64,000 nt of DNA, taken from the NCBI GenBank assembly GCA_020199835.1, contig JAIVJV010000005.1, positions 62,001 through 126,000 on the forward strand, read 5' to 3'. The position numbers and the translations under genes were made by a program. Below the pieces are notes generated by a model. It saw nothing but the letters and a program-made list of their open reading frames with translations, was not told the origin of the DNA and did no database searches. Of this stretch, positions 42,602 to 52,362 are shown piece by piece. This stretch comes from Acidobacteriota bacterium. Lineage in GTDB: Bacteria > Acidobacteriota > Blastocatellia > Pyrinomonadales > Pyrinomonadaceae. Each line of letters opens with the position of its first letter. Position 1 is the stretch's first letter.

Positions 42602-44056
42602 TTACCGCCAGATTCTGAAGTAGTATGATAGCCAGTTTTTGTAGCCCAGGAGTTTTTTAAGTATTGCGTCTAACCCGGCCTGCTGATTGACTTGAGTTAG
42701 CGTCGGATAAACATGAATCATGCTGCCGAGTGCACTGATCGATAGTCGCTGCTTCATGGCAAGTACGACTTCGTGAATTAGCTCGCCTGCGTGGGCGCCG
42801 ACAACATGCGCGCCAACGATCTCATCCTTACGGCCCTTACAGACAATCTTGGCAAAGCCTTTGGTCTCTTCTTCAGCTTGAGCACGATCGTTGTCGGCGA
42901 AGTTAGTACGATAAATGTGCACGTTCGCTTCGCCGAATTGCGCTTTTGCTTGCTTCTCGGTCAATCCCACACGCGCAACTTCTGGATCTGTAAACGTGGT
43001 CCAGGGAACGACGCGAAAGTCAGTCTTCTGCCGCAGCGGCCAAAAGAAGAGGGCGTTACGAATAACGACCGACGCTTCGTAAGCAGCCGTGTGGGTAAAA
43101 GGAAAATGTCCGGTTACGTCGCCTGCCGCAAAGATGTGCCGGGCGGAAGTGCGCAGATAATTATCAGTAAATATCCGTTTGTTATCGAATTCGACGCCTG
43201 CGGCTTCAAGGTTAAGTGTTTCTATATTCGGTCGCCGCCCGGTGGAGACCAGGAGCTCGTCGGCCTTCAGCTCTCTTTGGTAACCGTCAGTCTCAACCGT
43301 CAACAACTTTTGACCGTTTACAGTGGCGGCCCTCACGACTTTTGTGTTAAGGAGAATCGCTACACGCTCGCCACGCATTATCTCTTCGACGATGGCTGAG
43401 ACTTCTTCGTCCTCTTTCGTAAGGAGGCGGTTATCCATCTCAACAATTGTCACCTCGCTTCCAAACCGGGCAAATGATTGGCCTAGTTCCAACCCGATTG
43501 GACCCCCACCAAGGACTATCAGTCGCTGCGGTAGTTTCCGCAGATGAAAGACTTCTTCATTTGTAATGAAGCCAGTCTCTTTTAACCCGTCAATCGGAGG
43601 CACAGCAGGACGTGATCCCGTGGAGATACAGAAGCGTTTGCCGCTAACTGCCATCCGTGAGCCATCGTTGTAGGTAAGCTCCAACTCATACGGTGAGAGA
43701 AAACGTGGGGTGGCGAAGATCACCTTAACTCCCCATGCTTCAAATCGCTGTGGTTTGTCATGTTCGCCGACGGCCTCGATAATGCGGGCCACGCGATCGG
43801 AAATCGAAGCAAAGGTGCCATCTTTGAAGGCGAGAGAATTGACGGCGAAGCCAAAGGCGGTCGCTCGCCGCACCTCTGCGGCAAATCGCGCAGAACGAAT
43901 AAATGTTTTCGACGGGACGCAACCGGTATAGAGGCAGTCACCACCCAGTGCTCTTTTCTCAACGAGAGCTACACGCGCGCCCAGTTGTGCAGCGCCGCCA
44001 GCAACCACGAGTCCGGCGGAGCCTCCGCCTATCACGATGAGGTCGTAATTATCCAT
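42602..44056 (-). CDS. FAD-dependent NAD(P)-disulphide oxidoreductase (MerA/Lpd-like)
   Basis: 484 residues from ATG 44056 (TTG 44080 is in frame but the family starts at MDNYDLIVIGGG). FAD-binding GGGSAG, redox-active disulphide GGDCLYTGCVPSK, NAD(P)-binding GGGPIGLELG, the FAGDVTG FAD motif and the C-terminal dimerisation domain (HVYPTLTQVNQQ) are present. It resembles mercuric reductases but has neither an N-terminal heavy-metal domain nor the C-terminal Cys pair that binds mercury, so a general flavoprotein disulphide reductase is more likely. Convergent with the anti-sigma gene; A/T-rich hairpin (ACAAAAAA/TTTTTTGT) at 42526-42550 lies between. Confidence 0.87.
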   Translation of the reverse strand: MDNYDLIVIGGGSAGLVVAGGAAQLGARVALVEKRALGGDCLYTGCVPSKTFIRSARFAAEVRRATAFGFAVNSLAFKDGTFASISDRVARIIEAVGEHDKPQRFEAWGVKVIFATPRFLSPYELELTYNDGSRMAVSGKRFCISTGSRPAVPPIDGLKETGFITNEEVFHLRKLPQRLIVLGGGPIGLELGQSFARFGSEVTIVEMDNRLLTKEDEEVSAIVEEIMRGERVAILLNTKVVRAATVNGQKLLTVETDGYQRELKADELLVSTGRRPNIETLNLEAAGVEFDNKRIFTDNYLRTSARHIFAAGDVTGHFPFTHTAAYEASVVIRNALFFWPLRQKTDFRVVPWTTFTDPEVARVGLTEKQAKAQFGEANVHIYRTNFADNDRAQAEEETKGFAKIVCKGRKDEIVGAHVVGAHAGELIHEVVLAMKQRLSISALGSMIHVYPTLTQVNQQAGLDAILKKLLGYKNWLSYYFRIWR

Positions 44057-44352
44057 ATTCCTGCTTGCGTCCAGGCGCAATCAGCAGACATTGATATTCA
44101 TATCTCTGTTCATGAATCCAAATCAACCTCCTTTTTGTTGCCTAACTTTGAAAGAGAAAGCGAATGATTCTTGTGAAAACTACGAGCGGATGTTAATTGC
44201 CTTTACCGCGATACATGCCTGTACTGCGGAGTAATGACCACGCAAGCCCAGGTTAGTTCTCATCTTAACGCGCGAATGTAACCGCGATTACTAAAGGCGC
44301 CGTGAATCAACCCGGATACTGTCTCACGTGAAGCCACGGGTGAACAATTTGT

Positions 44353-44380
44353 GGAATATCTGCAAGCGAATGCGACTTGA
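44353..44380 (+). promoter_or_regulatory. ECF-type promoter motif of the thioredoxin operon (match 7)
   Basis: Plus strand: GGAATATC (44353-44360), 13 bases, GACTTGA (44374-44380). It keeps GGAAT-N16-GACTTG. The thioredoxin ATG is 132 bases downstream. Confidence 0.5.
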
Positions 44381-44512
44381 ATAAGTGAACAGATGCCAAA
44401 CCGGGCGAGGCTGTAGAACGCCACGCCCAAGAAAGCGCCGGGAGAGCCACACCCGATTGACGGAATGTTGGCTCAGTACAAAACCATTCAAGTGATAAAG
44501 GAGATAAGTTGC

Positions 44513-44923
44513 ATGCAAACAAACAGAGTATTTCGTCGAGTCGGAGCGGCCCTCGCGCTCATAGCCCTATTTGCAATGATGAGCCTGCCCGTAGTTGCCA
44601 AAAGCAAGAAACCAGTGGTGGTCATCATCAAAGCCGAATGGTGCTCGGCCTGTCAAAAGCTCGAGCCAACTATGATGGACCTTATGAAGCAGTACGGCGA
44701 TCGGCTGGAGTTCGTTGTGCTCGATGTTTCAAACGAGGATACGCTCGCCGAGGCGAACAAAACTGCTAAGAAGCATGGTCTTTCGGATTTTCTGAAAGAG
44801 AATCAGAAGAAGACGTCAACCGTGGCTGTTTTCAGCGGTAACAAAGTGCTGTTCCAAACGGTGCAGAACTTTGATCGCGACGCGTACGTCAAGGCGTTCG
44901 ACAAGGCCCTGGCTGAAAGCTGA
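44513..44923 (+). CDS. Secreted thioredoxin-like protein (WCSAC)
   Basis: 136 residues from ATG 44513, with AAAGGAGATAAGTTGC upstream. Signal peptide (VGAALALIALFAMMSLPVVA). Thioredoxin fold with VVIIKAEWCSACQKLEP (CxxC), but no clear cis-Pro: KKTSTVAVFSGNKVLF takes its place with Ser-Thr. It heads an operon with a DsbD-like electron carrier and a TlpA-like lipoprotein. Its likely role is thiol reduction outside the cytoplasm, fed by the CcdA/DsbD protein. Confidence 0.87.
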   Translation: MQTNRVFRRVGAALALIALFAMMSLPVVAKSKKPVVVIIKAEWCSACQKLEPTMMDLMKQYGDRLEFVVLDVSNEDTLAEANKTAKKHGLSDFLKENQKKTSTVAVFSGNKVLFQTVQNFDRDAYVKAFDKALAES

Positions 44924-45070
44924 CGTTCTGGGGCTGAGGAAAGTAGAGGGGCAATACATACTCGGCCCTAATGGGGGCGGGGCCGGCACCGTGGGAGAAG
45001 ACTGCCTAAACTTGCAGGGTTTGTCTTGCCTGCTCCGCTCCATCACGGGGAATTTGTACAGAGAGAAACT

Positions 45071-45796
45071 ATGAGTGGCTTAGTTGGTAACCTTCAGGAA
45101 TATCTTTCAGCCAGTTCGTTGTTGGCCTATCCAGCGGCCTTTCTGGGAGGAGTTGCGATCAGTTTTACACCGTGCGTTTATCCCGTCATTCCGATCCAAC
45201 TGGGCTTTATCGGAGGGCAAACAATGGCAACGCCGGGAACAACGCGCGTCCACGCTCGTGGCTTCTTACTTTCCCTCTTGTTCGTCGTTGGTATGGCTGC
45301 TGTATACGCCGCACTCGGGGCGTTTGCAAGTTTGACCGGCACTCTCTTCGGAATTTGGGCGGCAAGTCCCTGGACCTACATAGTCGTCGGAAACGTGATT
45401 CTGCTTTTCGCCCTTTCAATGCTTGATGTATTTCAACTGCCCACGCCGCAATTTCTGGCGAACTGGAATCCCGCACGCAAAGGAAAAGGATTTGTGTCGG
45501 CACTCCTGATCGGTGCAGCCTCGGGGCTGGTGGTTGGTCCTTGCACAGCTCCCGCTTTGGGTGCTGCGCTTGCCTATGTAGGCACGCAAGGTAACGTTCT
45601 GTTTGGCACATCTGTGCTGTTCGTGTTTGCGCTCGGCATGGGAGTACTGATGATTGTCTTAGGCACCTTTAGTGGCGTTTTGACTTCAATGCCACGTTCG
45701 GGGCAGTGGATGGTAACTATTAAGAAGGGTTTCGGTGTGGCCATGATCATCGTCGCTGAGTATCTATTGCTCCAGGCGGGGCAAAGATTCATCTGA
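45071..45796 (+). CDS. CcdA/DsbD-core transmembrane electron carrier
   Basis: 241 residues from ATG 45071; an in-frame GTG/TTG at 45026 would add a non-hydrophobic tail. Six membrane helices. The paired Cys are in the two related halves: SFTPCVYPVIP and GLVVGPCTAPALG, the exact motifs by which CcdA/DsbD passes electrons across the membrane from cytosolic thioredoxin. It lies between two exported thioredoxin-like genes, its probable clients. Confidence 0.92.
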   Translation: MSGLVGNLQEYLSASSLLAYPAAFLGGVAISFTPCVYPVIPIQLGFIGGQTMATPGTTRVHARGFLLSLLFVVGMAAVYAALGAFASLTGTLFGIWAASPWTYIVVGNVILLFALSMLDVFQLPTPQFLANWNPARKGKGFVSALLIGAASGLVVGPCTAPALGAALAYVGTQGNVLFGTSVLFVFALGMGVLMIVLGTFSGVLTSMPRSGQWMVTIKKGFGVAMIIVAEYLLLQAGQRFI

Positions 45797-45803
45797 GGAA
45801 TTT

Positions 45804-46355
45804 ATGAGTAAAGTGAAACTAGGAATCTGGATCACGGTTGTTCTATGCGCGGGAGTAGTTTTCATGGGCTGCTCTTCGAAAGGTGTCAATCCGGATCGCC
45901 CGCCAGCAACTACGAACGAAGCGAAAGTTGGAACGGAGGTCGGAAACAGCGCGCCCGATTTTCGTCTTGCAAAGATCGACGGCTCACAGATCTCGCTGGC
46001 CGATCTTCAGGGGCGCCCTGCTGTGCTCATTTTTTGGACGGCCTGGTGCCCCGTATGCAAAGAGGAAGCACCGCTCTTCAATGCATTAGCAGAGAAATAC
46101 GAACCGCGGGGAGTGCAGGTGTTAGGCATCAACATCAAGGATAGCGTCGCTCGCACACAAGACGGCATTAATGATTTTGGGATTCGATATCGTGTGGCAC
46201 GTGATGCCGATGCAAGCGTCGCTCGGCGCTATCGTGTCACCGGGACGCCGACGATTGTGCTTCTCGATCGTCAAGGAGTTGTGCAGTACTTCGGGAATGA
46301 ACTGCCGTCAGACTACAGCGAACGACTCGACGCTATGTTGGCAGCAGGAGTGTAA
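45804..46355 (+). CDS. TlpA-like thioredoxin lipoprotein (WCPVC)
   Basis: 183 residues. Lipoprotein signal (VVLCAGVVFMGC, lipobox FMGC). A redoxin domain follows: APDFRLAKIDGSQISLADLQGRPAVLIFWTAWCPVCKEEAPLF with CxxC, then YRVTGTPTIVLLDRQG with the cis-Pro. TlpA/ResA-type proteins reduce apocytochrome haem sites or other disulphides, which fits the pentahaem cytochrome at 32448. Eight bases after the DsbD-like gene. Confidence 0.9.
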   Translation: MSKVKLGIWITVVLCAGVVFMGCSSKGVNPDRPPATTNEAKVGTEVGNSAPDFRLAKIDGSQISLADLQGRPAVLIFWTAWCPVCKEEAPLFNALAEKYEPRGVQVLGINIKDSVARTQDGINDFGIRYRVARDADASVARRYRVTGTPTIVLLDRQGVVQYFGNELPSDYSERLDAMLAAGV

Positions 46356-46486
46356 TCAGTATTTAATAAATCTATGATGTTACGGGCGCTGGGCCAAGAG
46401 GTACTTCTGCCGCGATCTTGAGGCGCAAGCTATGCTATTTCTGCGCAAAATTTGCCGATCGGGCCGTTTACTAACTATGAGATCTC

Positions 46487-47248
46487 ATGAATGAAGATCG
46501 CGCAACAGGAACTCGTAAGTCGCGTGAGAATCCTCCTGTGGAAGACGTGGAAAGATGTCACGAACAAGCCAGCTCACTGGACGAACAAACACTCCGGACA
46601 AAGATTAAGCATCTCTCGGCGATGGAGTTGTTTCACGACCTGAGGAGGGAAGAGCTTGCGGAAATCGAACGTGCCACTGTGATGTGGGAATGCAAGGCAG
46701 GTCGCATTTTCTACAAGCCGGGCGAAACCGGCGACGTGTTGTTTATCCTGAAGAAGGGCGCCGTCCAGTTATATCGCACGTCGGACAAAGGCCGGAAACT
46801 GGTGATAGAAGAACTGAAACCTTATGCGGTTTTTGGTGAAATGACTTGTATTGGGCAAGGCATGCACCACAGGTACGCCAGGACAACCGAGGATTCGCTG
46901 GTCTGCACAATGAAGCAGGCCGACGTTGAACGGCTGTTAGTGTCCAAACCGCAGGTGGCGCGCCGTCTCATTCAAGCGATCGGTGGGCGGGCCTTGCAAT
47001 TAGAAGAGAGACTTGAAGAGTTTGCGTTTAAAGAGGCAAAGTCGCGCGTGGCGGCTTTTCTGTTAAGAACCGCCGAAGGCGATGAGCTAAAAGGCCTGAG
47101 ACATCAGGACATCGCTGATACACTCGGTATTTTCCGGGAAACCGTTACGGACGCTCTTGCTGAATTGAAATCATCTGGGATCATTAGCATAGAACGAAGG
47201 CGAATTACGATTCTCAGCCGCGCAAGATTGAAGGATCGCGCTGCTTAA
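46487..47248 (+). CDS. Crp/Fnr-family transcription regulator
   Basis: 253 residues. After a polar N-terminus of about 35 residues lies a cyclic-nucleotide-binding fold (ELFHDLRREELAEIE...GRIFYKPGETGDVLFILKKGAVQLYRTSDKGRKLVIEELKPYAVFGEMTCIGQG) and a winged HTH (LRHQDIADTLGIFRETVTDALAELKSSGIISIERRRITI). No cluster of Cys for an Fe-S centre, so it is more like Crp than Fnr. It follows the thioredoxin operon by 131 bases and may sense redox or nucleotide state. Confidence 0.9.
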   Translation: MNEDRATGTRKSRENPPVEDVERCHEQASSLDEQTLRTKIKHLSAMELFHDLRREELAEIERATVMWECKAGRIFYKPGETGDVLFILKKGAVQLYRTSDKGRKLVIEELKPYAVFGEMTCIGQGMHHRYARTTEDSLVCTMKQADVERLLVSKPQVARRLIQAIGGRALQLEERLEEFAFKEAKSRVAAFLLRTAEGDELKGLRHQDIADTLGIFRETVTDALAELKSSGIISIERRRITILSRARLKDRAA

Positions 47249-47289
47249 GCTTATATAGGGTTCCTGCTCAGTCGTTCTCATCCGCGCTC

Positions 47290-48945
47290 TTAAGGAATGG
47301 CGTTATGACGCCTCAGTTCTACAATGCGATCGGCAGTACGGGCAGCAATAGCTTCAATGGTCAATGATGGGTTTACGCCGGTCGAAGTTGTGAACACTGA
47401 ACCGTCACAAACAAAAAGGTTCGGGATGTCATGGGACCGGCAGTCGGCATTGACGACTGAGTTCATCGGATCGTTCCCCATTCGACACGTCCCAAGCAGG
47501 TGCGCCATGCGGTCTGCCGTCCATACGTCTGCGCCGCCGGCAGCTTCAAGTATCTCCTTCATCTTCCGTTTAGCGTCCGCTATGAGTCTCCTGTCGTTTT
47601 CGTGATAAGAAAAGATAACGTGGGGAATTGGCAGCCCATACTGGTCGCGTTCGGTTTCGTGCACCTTTACGAAATTGTTCTGCTGGGGCAGGATTTCGCC
47701 GACAATTCCGATGCCTGAGTAGTAGTTGTAATCGAGCATCGTCCGTCTGAGCTCAGCTCCCCACAGCCCGCGCGCCGCGCTGATGCGCGAGGCGAAATCG
47801 ACTGGATGTGGTCCCACGACTTCGATGGTGTAACCGCAGATGAAATCCGCATCTGGCATCGTGCGGTTGAAATGTTCGGTCAATGCGCCGCCTGGTGGAG
47901 GCGCTTTGTATTGATTTATGCGTTCGCGGAATTTGGCAAAGACCTGATGGCCGGAGTGGACCATGAAGCACTTGCCAACCATTCCGGATGAGTTAGCAAG
48001 ACCATCCGGAAAGAGTGAACTAGCGGAGTTCAACAGCAGGCGTGGTGTTTCGACTGCGTATCCAGCAACCACAACGTTCTTCGCGCGCTGCCTGAATAAG
48101 TCTTCGCCACCATCTCGGAAGTGAAGGACACCTGTAACCAAACCACGCTTATCGTGCTCGATCTGAGCAGCCATCGAGTTTGGGCGGACCTCGGCTCCAG
48201 CCCGAATCGCACGCGGAATATAAGTGACCAGAATTGAACTTTTCGCATTGGTGGTACAGCCGTAATTGCAAAACCCGCGATAGACACACGGTGGACGATC
48301 TTTGTGCGGCGCACTCAGAGTCGCAATTGGAGCGGGTGCTACGGGAATACCCAGCTTTACACAGCCGCGTACGAGCACCTGTGCTGAAGCATTTAGTTCA
48401 TGCTCGCGCTGCGGGTATCTTTTCCGCCGTTTTCCCCATGGATAATTTGTTGGACCAGCGATCTGTAGAGCCTGTTCGACCTCTTCGTAATAAGGTTCCA
48501 GTTCGTCAAACGTCAGCGGCCAATTCAGCAGCTCAGCACGTGCGATCTCACCCTCGAGCGAGCGTCGTTGGAAGTCTTCAGGATGGGCGCGCATCGCCAC
48601 CATCGAATAGTGAACTGTACTACCGCCGACGCCGCGTCCGGAGTTGTTTGCTCCAAGTTCAACCGGGTCTTCGCCACCTGTGATGCGCTCGTCGGTCCAG
48701 ATGAGCTTGCGCGAGGCCGTCTCATCTGAGACAAAATCCTTCGTCGGATCCCAATGTGGTCCGGCGTCCAGGATCACGACTGAAAACCCCGCTTCGGCGA
48801 GTTTCGCACCGAGCACCCCACCGCCCGCGCCGGCACCGACGATACAGAAGTCCACCTCTTCACGGGAAAGATCACGCATGGGCACCTGCTCGCCGTGAAT
48901 ACCAGGCGCGAAAAGGTGAGACTCATTATTCTTCTCGTCAATCAT
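47290..48945 (-). CDS. GMC-family FAD oxidoreductase
   Basis: 551 residues from ATG 48945, which overlaps the stop of the previous gene in ATGATTGA. FAD site DFCIVGAGAGGGVLGAKLAEAGFSVVILDAGP, the GMC segment NNSGRGVGGSTVHYSMVAMRAHPEDF, and the C-terminal HLLGTCRMGNDP and DGSVFTTSTGVNPSLTIEAIA with the catalytic His/Asn region. It contains the four-Cys stretch CVYRGFCNYGCTTNAK typical of the membrane-linked gluconate/sorbose dehydrogenase group. With the small subunit gene (48938-49561) it should oxidise sugars or alcohols outside the cytoplasm and pass electrons to cytochromes. Confidence 0.9.
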   Translation of the reverse strand: MIDEKNNESHLFAPGIHGEQVPMRDLSREEVDFCIVGAGAGGGVLGAKLAEAGFSVVILDAGPHWDPTKDFVSDETASRKLIWTDERITGGEDPVELGANNSGRGVGGSTVHYSMVAMRAHPEDFQRRSLEGEIARAELLNWPLTFDELEPYYEEVEQALQIAGPTNYPWGKRRKRYPQREHELNASAQVLVRGCVKLGIPVAPAPIATLSAPHKDRPPCVYRGFCNYGCTTNAKSSILVTYIPRAIRAGAEVRPNSMAAQIEHDKRGLVTGVLHFRDGGEDLFRQRAKNVVVAGYAVETPRLLLNSASSLFPDGLANSSGMVGKCFMVHSGHQVFAKFRERINQYKAPPPGGALTEHFNRTMPDADFICGYTIEVVGPHPVDFASRISAARGLWGAELRRTMLDYNYYSGIGIVGEILPQQNNFVKVHETERDQYGLPIPHVIFSYHENDRRLIADAKRKMKEILEAAGGADVWTADRMAHLLGTCRMGNDPMNSVVNADCRSHDIPNLFVCDGSVFTTSTGVNPSLTIEAIAARTADRIVELRRHNAIP

Positions 48946-49561
48946 GGTCTTCTTGTGCTTCCCATGGATCGACGCCACCTTCCCATTTACGGACGTGGCC
49001 GCGTGGTGACGATGGACCGTTGTATCCGATCTCATTCCAGGCGATCGGATGCGCGTAGTAAATTTGCACGATCGCAATCACCAATACGCTCGTGAAGAAT
49101 CCTTGGGCAGGAACGATCTTCCAGGCATCGCCGGGAGATGTACCTCGTTCAACATGCCTCAGTACTACATCCTGGGATTGCACATCGAGATCACAAAAAG
49201 CCTTACCGGCGAAAAGGGCGCGCGCTGTCTCATCAATTCCGGCCAATGCCCAGCGCCATGCTTGGCGTTGTGGCGGTAGCTCCTCGTAACGATAGCCATT
49301 GTGCCTGTCTTCGTGGAGCTTCTCATCAATCCACGGCACTATCGGCACCTTCTCGATTTCAGAGCGATCGCTTTGCGGAAGAATTCGATCGACGATGGCA
49401 GTCAGCGTGCGCACCTCCTGTTCGGTAAAGAATCGCACAACAGGCACATTCTCCAAACGCCGACGGATCACCTCACGCGTCTGATCGTCCCAATCAGGTG
49501 ACGACCACTTATCTAAAACATCGTACCCCGAATAATGTGAGCGGAAGTCCTCTCTTTCCAT
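48938..49561 (-). CDS. Gluconate 2-dehydrogenase subunit 3-like protein
   Basis: 207 residues. FFTEQEVRTLTAIVDRILPQSD, IVPWIDEKL, and FFTSVLVIAIVQIYYAHPIAWNEIGYNGPSSPRG match the small subunit (subunit 3) of GMC-type gluconate dehydrogenases. No Tat signal is visible although such subunits usually have one. The stop overlaps the start of the GMC gene, so the two are translationally coupled. Confidence 0.88.
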   Translation of the reverse strand: MEREDFRSHYSGYDVLDKWSSPDWDDQTREVIRRRLENVPVVRFFTEQEVRTLTAIVDRILPQSDRSEIEKVPIVPWIDEKLHEDRHNGYRYEELPPQRQAWRWALAGIDETARALFAGKAFCDLDVQSQDVVLRHVERGTSPGDAWKIVPAQGFFTSVLVIAIVQIYYAHPIAWNEIGYNGPSSPRGHVRKWEGGVDPWEAQEDHD

Positions 49562-49580
49562 GACGTAATCTTGTCTACAA

Positions 49581-50891
49581 TCAGTTGCTGGTTCCTAACC
49601 ATCCGCCGGTAAATCCCGCGCGCCGCAATCCAGCAACTATGTAGGGACATTTGCGCATCAATCGCCATAAGAATCCAGTTCTATAGTTTTCGATCATCAT
49701 CACAATTGGTCCTTGGTCCAGGCCATAATAACCCTTAGAAACCCAACCCTTACCTTTCCGGTTGCCGGAACTAAAGGTAGCGTTGTAGCTACACTTGAAT
49801 CCGTATTTGCTGGTCATTTCCGGATAATTCTCGTTGATGTATTTGAGTGATGGCAGCACTACTTCAGGTGCGAAAGGCAGCGAACCCGCGACGGCCCAAG
49901 GCGCAAGCGTGCCATCGTCAGGACCATTGGGAATGCTCCGCGCGCGATAATCGTAGAACCGCCGGATACGACCATTGATGCGCCGCACCGCCGGGCCTGG
50001 ACCATCAGTCGCTGTGATGCCCCAGGAATAGCGACCATAACCAATTAGCTTTCGTGGATTCCGCTGCGCATAAGATTGGTGGGCATAAATCGCGCGGCGG
50101 CTGTTCTCAAAATAATCTATTGCCTTCACGCGCATGTATTCATCCTGTATGCCGCGAAAATCAATCCACATGTGTGACAGATGGTGCATAAAAAGTGGAC
50201 CAGCATAGACAAACTCATGTCCATACAGTTTTCTCCACCTGTAGGTTCGCGTCCACGCTTTATAGCTTTCAGCCGGAAGTGGAAAGGTCGGTGATGCAAG
50301 GCCGAGAATATACAGAATGAGAGCTTCGTTGTAGCCGGTCCAGCGATGCTTGATGAATCCGGTCTCCGGTTTCCAGCCATGCGTCACTGCGAGACCACGA
50401 TTCTGGGCCCAGTGCCAGTTCGCGCGACTATAAAGTGTCTCTGCAAGAGTGCGGATTTCGCGTTCCTCTTTCGTGTCGCGATCGAAATACATGGCTGCAG
50501 TGAGCGCCCCCGCAAGCAGGTATGTCGTATCGATGGTTGAAATTTCCGACTTCCAGGCGCGCTTGCCTGTTTTCATATCGAGGAAATGATAATAAAAGCC
50601 GTTATAACCTATCGCTTCAGGTCCGGTGCCTTGTGGACCGTGAGTGAAAAATCGCAAACTCAGTAAGGTGCGCTTTATTGCTTCGGCGCGGGTCATGTAA
50701 CCGCGCTCAACGCCGATCGGGTAGGCTGTGAGGGCAAAAGCGACTACGGCTATAGATGCCGGGGCGTCCTGCTTCGTGTTGTCTGGGATAAGCCCATTCT
50801 CCAAATTGAGCTCGTCCGCAAAATACTTGAACGTATCGCGTTCGAGCTGGGCCAGATCTTCATCGTTGAGTGATTGCTGTATTACCTTCAT
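49581..50891 (-). CDS. GH144-like glucoamylase-family protein
   Basis: 436 residues, no signal peptide. LNDEDLAQLERDTFKYFADELNLENGLIPDNT, ASIAVVAFALTAYPIGVERGYMTR, YHFLDMKTGKRAWKSEISTIDTTYLLAGAL, KHRWTGYNEALILYILGLASPTFPL, MWIDFRG and GYGRYSWGITATDGPG follow the order of the COG5368 / GH144 (beta-1,2-glucan-hydrolysing) family. It is one of three glycosidase-type genes here. It lies 20 bases downstream (in reading order before) of the gluconate-dehydrogenase pair and 10 bases after GH39. Confidence 0.85.
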   Translation of the reverse strand: MKVIQQSLNDEDLAQLERDTFKYFADELNLENGLIPDNTKQDAPASIAVVAFALTAYPIGVERGYMTRAEAIKRTLLSLRFFTHGPQGTGPEAIGYNGFYYHFLDMKTGKRAWKSEISTIDTTYLLAGALTAAMYFDRDTKEEREIRTLAETLYSRANWHWAQNRGLAVTHGWKPETGFIKHRWTGYNEALILYILGLASPTFPLPAESYKAWTRTYRWRKLYGHEFVYAGPLFMHHLSHMWIDFRGIQDEYMRVKAIDYFENSRRAIYAHQSYAQRNPRKLIGYGRYSWGITATDGPGPAVRRINGRIRRFYDYRARSIPNGPDDGTLAPWAVAGSLPFAPEVVLPSLKYINENYPEMTSKYGFKCSYNATFSSGNRKGKGWVSKGYYGLDQGPIVMMIENYRTGFLWRLMRKCPYIVAGLRRAGFTGGWLGTSN

Positions 50892-50901
50892 GTCAACCCG
50901 G

Positions 50902-52362
50902 TCATTGAAGCTCCACCGTTATCGCCGCGACAGCATGTGGCTGTAGCGACGTCTCCAGATACATTACTCGGTCTTTGTATTTCCAACTCTGTCGCTCTTT
51001 GACTAGCAGTGATGCTTTCTCTAGTTGTTCGACTTGCTTTGCGGACAAATACTCCGGCTCGCCCATTTCCTGCCACAGCAGCTTGGGATTCGCATGCTCG
51101 CTGTCAATCCTTTGCACGTAGACTTCGGCTGGTTTGGGCATATTGTCGAGGTGGATGTTGACATGCTCAGACTCAATTGAATGTTCCGGTGTCGCATGGT
51201 TCGTGAGAACAACTGTGAGTGCGGACTTCTTTCGTATCACTGAAGCATCAACCGTTTCGTGCAGACCGTCCACCAGCAGTTGTTCAGTGCCGACGTCATG
51301 CAAGAGCTGGAACGCGCGATACACCGGTTTTGGAATGCCATGTAGGTTTAGCAAACCAAATCCACCATGAAACGGCGTCGATGGAAAATAGTTTTCTTCG
51401 AAAATGTCCGAGAAGGTCCAGAAGCTGTAGCCTTCTACGAGACCTTTAGCTTCCATTATCGTAGCCACCGCAAAGGCAGCGCTGTAGGACTCGTCATGTA
51501 ATGGGTCTCGAGGATCTGAGGAGGAGTTCCATTCCGTATAGTAGACTGGTTTTCCAGCAGCGCGACGGCGCGTATCTTGCGCCACTTCCCGCAAGATTCC
51601 TCGCTGACTCAACGAGAGTTTAACCTCAGTCTTGTCGTCCTCTTTGCCAAAGTCATCGGTTGGGTAGTGATGCGTGCTGATGAAATCCACAGGCACGTTG
51701 TTGTGTTCACAAAAGTCAACAAACTCATCGATCCACTTGCTCTTCGCCGTGGCCGGGCCACCTACTCTCAGTGAGCCATCCACACTCTTGATAGCCTCAG
51801 CCGTGAAGCGATACAGCTTGAAATAGTCGCGCTGTGTACCTGTCCAGAAGTGTTTGAGATTGGGTTCGTTCCATACCTCAAAGAACCACTGACGCACCTG
51901 GTTTGGTCCATAGCGATCGACAAGATGAGCAACGAACTCCCGGATGCAGCTGGCCCACCGTTTGAAATCTTCCGGAGGTGTTACATTCGCTTGGTAGTGA
52001 AAGACGGTTTTGCGACCCGATGCCAGCGCCTCCGGCATGAAGCTCAACTCCACAAACGGCTTCATCCCTATCGAGAGGAGATAGTCGAAGATCTGATCGG
52101 CATTAAAGAAAGAATAGAGAGTTTTTCGGTTCTCATTTCTAACCGTGCCCACGTCATCTGAAAGCAAACCATGGAAGCGAACATACTGAAATCCAAGCTC
52201 TTCATGACAACGCTTAAGTTGGCTTTGCCAATCGGCCCTCAAAGCCATCAAGGCGTGATCGCTCCCGACACAGTGCTCCCAAAAATGCGGGAAGGGCGTC
52301 GCCTCTGAGGCTACGTCGCAGAAAAAATCGATGCTGCTCATCGGCTCTTGCTCATATTGCAT
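50902..52362 (-). CDS. GH39-like glycoside hydrolase (beta-xylosidase type)
   Basis: 486 residues from ATG 52362; ATG 52341 (MSSIDFFCD) and 52425 are alternatives. TIM-barrel clan A enzyme: YVRFHGLLSDDVG, VELSFMPEALASG, WFFEVWNEPNLKHFW (acid/base Glu in NEP), FISTHHYPTDDFG and YYTEWNSSSDPRDPLHDES (nucleophile Glu). No signal peptide, so probably cytosolic. It overlaps the DUF1440-like gene upstream by 11 bases and is followed closely by GH144, one operon. Confidence 0.88.
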   Translation of the reverse strand: MQYEQEPMSSIDFFCDVASEATPFPHFWEHCVGSDHALMALRADWQSQLKRCHEELGFQYVRFHGLLSDDVGTVRNENRKTLYSFFNADQIFDYLLSIGMKPFVELSFMPEALASGRKTVFHYQANVTPPEDFKRWASCIREFVAHLVDRYGPNQVRQWFFEVWNEPNLKHFWTGTQRDYFKLYRFTAEAIKSVDGSLRVGGPATAKSKWIDEFVDFCEHNNVPVDFISTHHYPTDDFGKEDDKTEVKLSLSQRGILREVAQDTRRRAAGKPVYYTEWNSSSDPRDPLHDESYSAAFAVATIMEAKGLVEGYSFWTFSDIFEENYFPSTPFHGGFGLLNLHGIPKPVYRAFQLLHDVGTEQLLVDGLHETVDASVIRKKSALTVVLTNHATPEHSIESEHVNIHLDNMPKPAEVYVQRIDSEHANPKLLWQEMGEPEYLSAKQVEQLEKASLLVKERQSWKYKDRVMYLETSLQPHAVAAITVELQ

